Assembly (NCBI GenBank): GCA_013696905.1
Contig: JACCXP010000007.1
Span: 1-7,944 of the forward strand
DNA from: Thermoleophilaceae bacterium
Lineage (GTDB): Bacteria; Actinomycetota; Thermoleophilia; Solirubrobacterales; Thermoleophilaceae
Direction: 5' to 3'
Length of the DNA: 7,944 nt
The number at the start of each line of letters is the position of its first letter. Within the stretch, counting starts at the first letter, position 1. The notes below the pieces were generated by a model. That model did not search any database. It had not been told where the DNA came from and was given only the letters and a program-made list of their open reading frames with translations. A program made the position numbers and the translations under genes. Positions 1 to 5,616 of this stretch are shown piece by piece.

Positions 1-1373
1 AGCGGGTACTCGCCCGAGAAGCAGGCGTCGCAGTGGGTTTCGCGGCCGGCGCGGATCGCCTCGTAGAGGCCCTCGAGCGAGAGATAGGCGAGCGAGTCGG
101 CCTCGAGCTCGGCGGCCACCTCGTCGACCGTGCGCTCGTGGGCGATCATCTCCTCGGGCGTCGACATGTCGATCCCGTAGTGGCAGGGGTAGCGGATCGG
201 CGGCGCGGAGATGCGCAGGTGCACCTCGGCGGCGCCCGCGCCGCGCAGCATGCGCACGATCTGGCGCGTGGTGTTGCCGCGCACGATCGAGTCGTCCACG
301 ACCACGACCCGTTTGCCGCCGACGATCTCCGGCAGCGGGTTGAACTTCATCCGCAGGCCGTGCTTGCGCAGCTCCTGGCCCGGCTGGATGAAGGTGCGCG
401 CGACGTAGCGGTTCTTGATCAGGCCGTCGTCCTTGGGGATCCCCGAGGCGAGCGCGTAGCCGTTGGCGGCGGGGTTGCCGGAGTCGGGCACGGCGATCAC
501 GAGGTCCGCCTCGACCGGGGCCTCGCGCCAGAGGATCTCGCCCATGCGCCCGCGCGAGACCTGCGCCAGGCGCCCCTCGAGCTTCGAGTCGGGGCGGGCG
601 AAGTAGATGTGCTCGAAGACGCAGAAGGCGCGCCGCTCGCCCACGACGATCTGGCGCGACTCGATCCCGCGCTCGTCGATCGAGACCATCTCGCCTGGCT
701 CGACCTCGCGCAGGAACTCAGCGCCGATGATGTCGAAGGCACAGCTCTCGGAGGCGACGCAGTAGCGCTCGCCGATCCGCCCCAGCGCGAGCGGGCGCAG
801 GCCCGCGGGATCGCGGAAGGCGACGATCGAGCGCGGGCTCATGACGACCGTCGAGAAGGCCCCCTCGAGCCTCGGCATCACGTCCTCGAGCGCGTCCTCG
901 ATCGTCTCGGCCTCGTGCGTAGAGAGCACCGCCGCGATGATCTCGGAGTCCGAGGTCGACGAGAACTCGACGCCCTGGGCGCGCAGCTCCGCGTGCAGCT
1001 CGACCGCGTTGACGAGGTTGCCGTTGTGGCCGAGCGCGACCTCGTGGCGGTCGGAGCGGTAGATCGGCTGGGCGTTCTCCCACAGCGACGAGCCGGTGGT
1101 CGAGTAGCGCACGTGGCCGAGCGCCATCGTTCCTGTCAGCGCGCGCAGCTTGGGCTCGTCGAAGACCTGCGAGACCAGGCCGAGGTCGCGCAGCGCGACG
1201 ATGTGGCCGTCCTCGGCGGTGGCGATCCCGGCCGACTCCTGGCCCCGGTGCTGCAGCGCGTAGAGCGCGAAGTAGGTCAGCCGGGAGACGTCCGAGTCGG
1301 GCGCGTATATGCCAAACACGCCGCACTCGTCGCGCGGCCCGTCGCGATCGGCGGGGGGCTCCTGAGGAGTCAT
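1..1373 (-). CDS. purF: Amidophosphoribosyltransferase (glutamine PRPP amidotransferase), Fe-S type; 3' end missing
   Basis: This enzyme catalyses the first committed step of purine synthesis, PRPP + glutamine to 5-phosphoribosylamine, in the cytoplasm. Translating the minus strand from the ATG at 1373 gives 457 residues before the window ends. The N-terminal Ntn glutaminase domain starts at DECGVFG, with nucleophile Cys17 behind a 16-residue segment. That layout fits a cleaved propeptide, as in the Bacillus enzyme. LQHRGQES (about 40-47) and GHNGN follow. The C-terminal phosphoribosyltransferase domain carries the PRPP loop [13 protein letters not shown], with Asp360-Asp361. Cys251 ([14 protein letters not shown]), Cys397 (PCHYGID) and Cys448/Cys451 (CDACF) match the four 4Fe-4S ligands of Bacillus-type PurF. 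The start is fixed because no other start codon lies upstream of Cys17 without deep overlap into purL. The ATG overlaps the purL stop as ATGA and has no clear Shine-Dalgarno, so coupled translation is likely. Against a usual length of about 475-500 aa, only the last few tens of residues are missing. The function call is very secure. Confidence 0.96.
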   Translation of the reverse strand, partial: MTPQEPPADRDGPRDECGVFGIYAPDSDVSRLTYFALYALQHRGQESAGIATAEDGHIVALRDLGLVSQVFDEPKLRALTGTMALGHVRYSTTGSSLWENAQPIYRSDRHEVALGHNGNLVNAVELHAELRAQGVEFSSTSDSEIIAAVLSTHEAETIEDALEDVMPRLEGAFSTVVMSPRSIVAFRDPAGLRPLALGRIGERYCVASESCAFDIIGAEFLREVEPGEMVSIDERGIESRQIVVGERRAFCVFEHIYFARPDSKLEGRLAQVSRGRMGEILWREAPVEADLVIAVPDSGNPAANGYALASGIPKDDGLIKNRYVARTFIQPGQELRKHGLRMKFNPLPEIVGGKRVVVVDDSIVRGNTTRQIVRMLRGAGAAEVHLRISAPPIRYPCHYGIDMSTPEEMIAHERTVDEVAAELEADSLAYLSLEGLYEAIRAGRETHCDACFSGEYP

Positions 1374-3601
1374 GAGAAGCGGTCGGGGATTCCGCGCTCG
1401 TAGGCCGCGCGCACCTGCGACATCGACAAAGACAGGCTATCAGCGCCCATCCGAAGCTCGAGCGCCTCGCCGCCGGCCTCTCCCAGCCACAGCAGCTCGC
1501 CTGTCTCCGACAGCGGTTGGAGCGCCTCGATCGGCCCCGACACGAGCACGCCGCCCGCGCCCTCCCCGAACAGCGTCGCCTCCTCGCCGCCAACCGTGGC
1601 CGCGAGCGCCTCGAGCTCGACGCGCGCGCCTATCCCGCCATCGAGCACGCACTCGGCGAGGGCGCAGGCGAGGCCGCCGTCGGAGATGTCGTGCGCCGAT
1701 GCGATCCCACCGGTAGCGACCGCCTCGCGCAGCGCGACGATCGCACGCGCCTGTGCCTCGAGGTCGACCTCGGCGAGCCCGTCGGCCATCCTCCCGCGCA
1801 GGCGCTCGAGCTCAGAGCCCGCGAGCGCGGGCGCGAACGGGCCCACGAGCGCGATCGCGTGCCCGGGCTCGCGCAGCCCGATGCCGGGCGCGAGCGCCGG
1901 GTCGGCCAGGCGACCAACCATCCCGACGACCGGGGTCGGGTAGATCGGGCCCTCGTCGCTCTCGTTGTAGAGCGAGACATTTCCCCCCACGACCGGCACC
2001 ATCAGCGCGCGGCAGGCCGCGGCGAGACCGTCGACCGCGCGCTCGAGCTGCCAGGCGACGTGCGGCTTCTCGGGGTTGCCGAAGTTGAGGCAGTTGGTGA
2101 GCCCGAGCGGCTCCGCGCCCACGCAGGCGAGGTTGCGCGCGCACTCGAGCACGGCCTCGATCGCTCCCGTGTACGGATCGCACGCCACTCGCCGCCCGTT
2201 GCCGTCGATCGCGATAGCGAGCGCCCCCGAGCCTCCGTCGCCCGCGAGCATGAGCACGGCGGCATCGGCCGTCCCGGGCCTGCGCACGGTGCGCGAGCCC
2301 ACGATCGAGTCGTACTGCTCGTAGGCGAAGCGCTTAGAGGCGATGTTCGGCGAGGCGAGCAGCGCGAGCAGCGTGTCTGCCGCGGAGCCTGCGTCCGGCA
2401 GCCGCCGCGGCGGGTCGGGGTAGACGCGCGCGGTCGGCGGCGCGGGCGCGAGGTCGTACAGCGGGCAGTCGTCCACGAGCGCGGTCACCGGCATGTCCCC
2501 GACCACGTGCCCGCGCTCGAGGACACGCAGGCGCCCGGAGCCCGTGACCTCCCCGATCGTCGTCGCTCGCACCTCCCAGTGCGCGCACACGCCGAGCACG
2601 TGCCCGAGCCGCTCCGGCTCGACCACGCACAGCATCCGCTCCTGAGACTCCGAGACCATGATCTCGAACGCCTCCATCCCCTGCTCGCGCAGCGGCACGC
2701 GGGCGACGTCGAGGTCGATTCCGACGGCGCCCTTCGACGCCATCTCCGAGGCGCTCGAGGAGAGCCCGGCTGCGCCCAGGTCCTGGAGCGAGCGCAGCAG
2801 CCCACGCTCGAGCAGCTCGAGTGAGCACTCGAGCAGCTTCTTCTCCTCGAAGGGGTCGCCGATCTGCACGCTCGGGCGCTTCGACGGATCGCCGACGTCG
2901 AGCTGGGCGCTCGCGAGCACAGAGGCCCCCCCGATCCCGTCGCGCCCGGTCAGCGCACCGAGCAGCACGAGCTGGTTGCCCTCGCCCGCGGCCGCGCTTC
3001 GGATCAGGCGCTCACGCGGTGCGAGCCCGACGCACATCGCGTTGACGAGGCAGTTGCTCTCGTACGCTGGCTCGAAGTAGATCTCGCCGCCCACAGTCGC
3101 CACGCCGATCGAGTTGCCGTAGTGGCCGATCCCGGCGACGGCACCCGAGAACAGGTAGCGCGAGCGCGGCGAGTCGAGCTCGCCGAAGCGAAGCGAGTCG
3201 AGCAGCGCGATCGGCCGCGCTCCGACCGCGAAGACGTCACGCACGATGCCGCCGACGCCCGTGGCCGCCCCCTGGAACGGCTCGACCGCGCTCGGGTGGT
3301 TGTGCGACTCCACCTTGAAGGCGACGCACAGGCCGTCGCCGACGTCGACCGCGCCGGCGTTCTCGCCCGGCCCCATGACGACGTGCGCTCCCTCCGTCGG
3401 CAGCCGGCGGAGCAGCTTGCGCGAGTGCTTGTAGGAGCAGTGCTCGGACCACATCAGCGAGAAGACGGCGAGCTCGACGCCGTTGGGCTCTCTACCGAGT
3501 AGGTCGACTATTCGGTGGTGCTCCTGCGCGGTCAGTCCGAGGGAGCGGGCATCTTCCTCGTTGCCCGATGTTCTCTCGGCTCTCATCAGCTTGTCGGTCA
3601 T
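1370..3601 (-). CDS. purL: Phosphoribosylformylglycinamidine (FGAM) synthase subunit PurL, small Bacillus type
   Basis: PurL is the ATP-dependent synthetase subunit that converts FGAR to FGAM using ammonia delivered by PurQ, within a PurL-PurQ-PurS complex. The protein is 743 aa, matching the small PurL class (about 740 aa) rather than the roughly 1300-aa fused enzyme. Visible motifs are [11 protein letters not shown] with catalytic His54, GPGENAG (77-83), ESHNHPS (98-104), [12 protein letters not shown] (111-122), GGEIYFE (about 171-177), QDLGAAGL (273-280), SESQERM (317-323), NFGNPEKP (506-513), [11 protein letters not shown] (537-547) and HDISDGGL (637-644). These are the two internally homologous halves of the AIR-synthase fold. 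The ATG at 3601 lies 19 nt after the purQ stop. A second in-frame ATG at 3586 would remove five residues; neither has a strong Shine-Dalgarno, so the exact start is slightly uncertain. The TGA overlaps the purF ATG. No residue expected to be essential looks missing. Confidence 0.97.
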   Translation of the reverse strand: MTDKLMRAERTSGNEEDARSLGLTAQEHHRIVDLLGREPNGVELAVFSLMWSEHCSYKHSRKLLRRLPTEGAHVVMGPGENAGAVDVGDGLCVAFKVESHNHPSAVEPFQGAATGVGGIVRDVFAVGARPIALLDSLRFGELDSPRSRYLFSGAVAGIGHYGNSIGVATVGGEIYFEPAYESNCLVNAMCVGLAPRERLIRSAAAGEGNQLVLLGALTGRDGIGGASVLASAQLDVGDPSKRPSVQIGDPFEEKKLLECSLELLERGLLRSLQDLGAAGLSSSASEMASKGAVGIDLDVARVPLREQGMEAFEIMVSESQERMLCVVEPERLGHVLGVCAHWEVRATTIGEVTGSGRLRVLERGHVVGDMPVTALVDDCPLYDLAPAPPTARVYPDPPRRLPDAGSAADTLLALLASPNIASKRFAYEQYDSIVGSRTVRRPGTADAAVLMLAGDGGSGALAIAIDGNGRRVACDPYTGAIEAVLECARNLACVGAEPLGLTNCLNFGNPEKPHVAWQLERAVDGLAAACRALMVPVVGGNVSLYNESDEGPIYPTPVVGMVGRLADPALAPGIGLREPGHAIALVGPFAPALAGSELERLRGRMADGLAEVDLEAQARAIVALREAVATGGIASAHDISDGGLACALAECVLDGGIGARVELEALAATVGGEEATLFGEGAGGVLVSGPIEALQPLSETGELLWLGEAGGEALELRMGADSLSLSMSQVRAAYERGIPDRFS

Positions 3602-3620
3602 CCGCCCACGGGTTTCGCTC

Positions 3621-4286
3621 TCAAGCGGGTGACAGGCTCGCCAGGCTCTCGAAGATCCTTGCGCCGTCGGTCGAGCCGGTGAGGGCGTCGACCGCGTGCT
3701 CGGGGTGTGGCATCAGGCCGAGCACGTTGCCCGCGCGGTTGGTGACGCCGGCGATGTCGCGCCGGGAGTCGTTCGGGTTCTGGCCGGGCAGGTAGCGCAG
3801 CACCACCTGGCCGCTCCGCTCGAGCTCGTCGAGCTCGAGCTCCGGGGCAAAGTAGCGCCCGGTCGTGTGCTTGACGGGCACCGACAGCCGCTCGCCGGGG
3901 TCGCAGGTGGACGTGAAGGGGGTCTCCGCGTTCACGACCTCGACCTCGACCTGGCGGCAGAGGAAGCGAAGCTCCGCGTTCACGAGCAGCGCGCCCGGCA
4001 GCAGCCCCGCCTCGCACAGCACCTGGAAGCCGTTGCAGATGCCGAGCACCGGGCCGCCTGCGGCCGCCCACTCGCCGACGGCCTCCATGACCGGCGAGAA
4101 GCGGGCGATCGCGCCCACGCGCAGGTAGTCGCCGTAGGAGAAGCCGCCGGGGATCACGACGGCATCGACTCCCTTCAGGTCGCGCTCGCCGTGCCAGAGC
4201 AGCTCTGCGTCGGCGAAGCGCCGGCATGCGAGCAGGGCGTCGTGCTCGTCGCAGGAGCCGGGGAAGCGGACGACGCCGAACTTCAT
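3621..4286 (-). CDS. purQ: FGAM synthase glutaminase subunit PurQ
   Basis: PurQ is the class I glutamine amidotransferase subunit that hydrolyses glutamine and passes ammonia to PurL. The protein is 221 aa, normal for stand-alone PurQ (about 220-230 aa). It begins [12 protein letters not shown], typical of the family, then shows [12 protein letters not shown] (about 45-56). The nucleophile elbow GICNGFQ carries Cys84, and MPHPEH supplies His194 and Glu196 to complete the catalytic triad. A longer reading starting at 4346 is possible, but the family N-terminus and a GAGGAG just upstream favour the ATG at 4286. That ATG shares ATGA with the purS stop, implying coupled translation that would help balance the two partner subunits. 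It lies between purS and purL, its partners in the same complex. Confidence 0.97.
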   Translation of the reverse strand: MKFGVVRFPGSCDEHDALLACRRFADAELLWHGERDLKGVDAVVIPGGFSYGDYLRVGAIARFSPVMEAVGEWAAAGGPVLGICNGFQVLCEAGLLPGALLVNAELRFLCRQVEVEVVNAETPFTSTCDPGERLSVPVKHTTGRYFAPELELDELERSGQVVLRYLPGQNPNDSRRDIAGVTNRAGNVLGLMPHPEHAVDALTGSTDGARIFESLASLSPA

Positions 4287-4546
4287 CGCTCCTCGAGCGA
4301 GACCTCGTAGTCCTCGATCAGCGGGTTGGCGAGCAGGCGCTCGCACATCTCGCGGATCCGTGCCGGGTCCTCGACCTCGAGCTCGATCAGCCGGCCGATG
4401 CGCACGTTCGACACGCCCTCGAACCCCAGCGCCGGCAGTGCGCGCTCGACGGTCTGGCCCTGGGCGTCGAGAATCCCCTGCTTCGGGCGGATCAGCACGC
4501 GCGCACGCACGCGCGAGTCAGGCGCCGCTGCGGCGCAGCCAGGCAT
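4283..4546 (-). CDS. purS: FGAM synthase subunit PurS
   Basis: PurS is a small non-catalytic protein that bridges PurL and PurQ and is needed for the ammonia channel in three-subunit FGAM synthase. As drawn from the ATG at 4546 the protein is 87 aa. The family core is clear: RVLIRPKQGILDAQGQ, GFEGVSNVRIGRLIELEVE and the C-terminal LLANPLIEDYEVSLEE, close to the Bacillus ending with its LLAN and IEDY motifs. The start is ambiguous. The ATG at 4546 has a GGGGAG seven nt upstream but overlaps the end of purC by 29 nt, and its first 12 residues are not family-like. A GTG at 4510, seven nt past the purC stop, would give 75 aa and align almost exactly with the Bacillus PurS N-terminus, but it has no obvious Shine-Dalgarno. 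Identity is secure; start choice is about even. Confidence 0.92.
   Translation of the reverse strand: MPGCAAAAPDSRVRARVLIRPKQGILDAQGQTVERALPALGFEGVSNVRIGRLIELEVEDPARIREMCERLLANPLIEDYEVSLEER
4289..4294 (-). promoter_or_regulatory. Ribosome binding site of purQ inside the end of purS
   Basis: GAGGAG on the minus strand lies two nt before the purQ ATG at 4286, in the last codons of purS (Glu-Glu-Arg). The spacing is short, but together with the ATGA overlap it favours 4286 over the longer in-frame start at 4346. Confidence 0.5.
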
Positions 4547-5405
4547 CGAACGGCTCCCCGGCGATGCGCTCGTAGGCCTCCAGGTAGAGCGCGCGCGTGC
4601 TCGCCACGACTTCGTCCGGGAGCGCCGGCGCCGGCGGCGACTTGTCCCAACCAGACCGCGTCGCCCAGTCGCGCACGAACTGCTTGTCGAAAGACGGCTG
4701 CGAGATGCCCGGCCGGTACCCGTCGGCCGGCCAAAAGCGCGACGAGTCAGGCGTCAGCACCTCGTCGCCGAGCACGATCCGACCAGTCGCGTCGCGGCCG
4801 AACTCGAACTTCGTGTCGGCGAGGATGATCCCGTTGCCCTCGGCGTGGCGGGCGGCGAAGCCGTAGAGCTCCAGCGAGAGTCGGCGCAGCTCCTCGAGCA
4901 GCGCACGATCGCCGAGGATCTCGGCGGCGCGATCGAAGTCGACGTTCTCGTCGTGGTCGCCGAGGTCCGCCTTGGTGGCCGGCGTGAAGATCGGCTCCGG
5001 CAGGCGCTCTGACTCCTCGAGCCCGGCGGGCAGCTCGATCCCGCAGATCGCGCCGCTGCGCCGGTAGTCCTTGAGTCCCGAGCCCGTGATGTAGCCGCGC
5101 ACGACGCACTCGACCGGGAACATCTCGAGGCGCTCGACCAGCATCGCGCGCCCGTGCACGTCGCCGGGCACGTCGCGGTGCGACACGACATGGTTGGGGC
5201 AGATGTCGCGGGTGCGCTCGAACCAGAAGGCCGACAGCCCGGTCAGCACCTTGCCCTTGTCGGGGATCGGCGTGGGGTGCACGACGTCGTAGGTCGAGAT
5301 GCGGTCGGAGGCGACCAGCAGCAGGCGATCGCCGGCCGCGTAGATGTCGCGGACCTTGCCCTGCGAGAGGAGATCGAGGGACTCGATCGCGGTGGACGAC
5401 GTCAC
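4518..5405 (-). CDS. purC: Phosphoribosylaminoimidazole-succinocarboxamide (SAICAR) synthase
   Basis: PurC joins CAIR and aspartate with ATP to form SAICAR in the cytoplasm. From the GTG at 5405 the protein is 295 aa, normal for the longer ADE1-like form found in actinobacteria. Motifs in order are QGKVRDIY (15-22), ASDRISTYD (32-40), PDKGKVLT (48-55), ECVVRGYITGSG (99-110), PIFTPATKA (138-146), HDENV (151-155), ADTKFEFG (196-203), DEVLTPDSSRFW (214-225) and SFDKQFVRDW (238-247). The frame stays open upstream to 5669, but that extension is basic, low in family likeness and runs into the divergent transporter gene. The GTG is the only start that fits the family N-terminus. GAGGG directly abuts it, too close for an ideal Shine-Dalgarno; a leaderless mRNA is an alternative. 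It is the first gene of the visible pur cluster. Confidence 0.95.
   Translation of the reverse strand: MTSSTAIESLDLLSQGKVRDIYAAGDRLLLVASDRISTYDVVHPTPIPDKGKVLTGLSAFWFERTRDICPNHVVSHRDVPGDVHGRAMLVERLEMFPVECVVRGYITGSGLKDYRRSGAICGIELPAGLEESERLPEPIFTPATKADLGDHDENVDFDRAAEILGDRALLEELRRLSLELYGFAARHAEGNGIILADTKFEFGRDATGRIVLGDEVLTPDSSRFWPADGYRPGISQPSFDKQFVRDWATRSGWDKSPPAPALPDEVVASTRALYLEAYERIAGEPFDAWLRRSGA
4554..4559 (-). promoter_or_regulatory. Possible ribosome binding site for the upstream purS start
   Basis: GGGGAG on the minus strand lies seven nt before the ATG at 4546. It supports the longer purS start. The same bases encode the conserved Gly-Glu-Pro-Phe near the PurC C-terminus, so the match may be only a by-product of purC coding. 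Confidence 0.35.
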
Positions 5406-5418
5406 CCCTCGGAGGCTA
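5406..5418 (-). promoter_or_regulatory. Possible leaderless -10 element for purC
   Basis: Read on the minus strand, TAGCCT (5418-5413) fits the TANNNT -10 pattern common in high-GC bacteria. It is followed by seven bases and then the purC GTG. That spacing would place transcription start at or next to the start codon, giving a leaderless mRNA, which would explain the lack of a well-placed Shine-Dalgarno. No good -35 hexamer is visible, and TANNNT is a short, common pattern. Confidence 0.25.
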
Positions 5419-5501
5419 TCCGAGGCCTCGGGCGTTCGCCGACTGCGCGAGGACTTCTCTAGCCTCTTGGGTCGTGACGCCGATACCTGAGCGCAGCGGT
5501 T

Positions 5502-5521
5502 CGGTGCGGCTACCCGCACCG
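5502..5521. repeat. Perfect 8-bp inverted repeat with 4-nt loop
   Basis: CGGTGCGG (5502-5509) is followed by CTAC and then CCGCACCG (5514-5521), an exact reverse complement. It sits about 97 nt from the purC start and 96 nt from the RND start, nearly midway. It lacks a following T-run and lies between divergent 5' ends, so it is not a terminator. It could be an operator for a dimeric repressor or an RNA hairpin in a 5' leader. Some such repeats arise by chance in GC-rich DNA. Confidence 0.6.
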
Positions 5522-5605
5522 CCCGACGCAGGCTGCCCGCATCGCTTGCGCCCACGCGTCGGGGCATTCTTGCCGACAGCGCCGATCCCGTTCCTCGTGC
5601 CCGAT

Positions 5606-5610
5606 AGGAA
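5606..5610 (+). promoter_or_regulatory. Ribosome binding site of the RND gene
   Basis: AGGAA lies six nt before the ATG at 5617, a normal Shine-Dalgarno spacing. It supports this ATG as the start, which also gives the expected short cytoplasmic tail before TM1. Confidence 0.6.
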
Positions 5611-5616
5611 CTCGCC

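Larger units (their letters stand above)
5406..5616. other. Divergent intergenic spacer between purC and the RND gene
   Basis: This 211-nt region separates two genes read outward from it, so it must hold the promoters of both unless either mRNA starts inside a neighbour. It contains a perfect inverted repeat at 5502-5521, a possible leaderless promoter next to purC and the ribosome binding site of the RND gene. I recognised no purine riboswitch aptamer, no Bacillus PurR-box pair, no T-run terminator and no convincing short gene. The purC frame is open across the whole spacer, but nothing in its translation suggests protein. Confidence 0.7.

Noticed and set aside
1359..1369. CTCCTGAGGAG palindrome just inside purF, resembling a Shine-Dalgarno for a later start
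   Set aside because: No in-frame start codon follows before Cys17, which must be kept, and a one-base centre cannot form a hairpin.
33..1403. Long plus-strand open frame (456 codons) opposite purF
   Set aside because: Its translation is rich in Arg, Asp, Ala, Val and His with no domain. It mirrors purF codons, as expected for antisense frames in GC-rich DNA.
1517..2824. Long plus-strand open frame (435 codons) opposite purL
   Set aside because: It lies wholly inside the highly conserved purL coding region, has biased Arg/His/Ala composition and no recognisable motif.
3696..4310. Plus-strand open frame opposite purQ and the end of purS
   Set aside because: It is a shadow of two well-supported genes and has no domain-like sequence.
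5558..5577. Imperfect stem GTCGG...CCGAC with TTCT loop region
   Set aside because: It needs a bulge to pair, is short, and is no more than expected by chance in this base composition.
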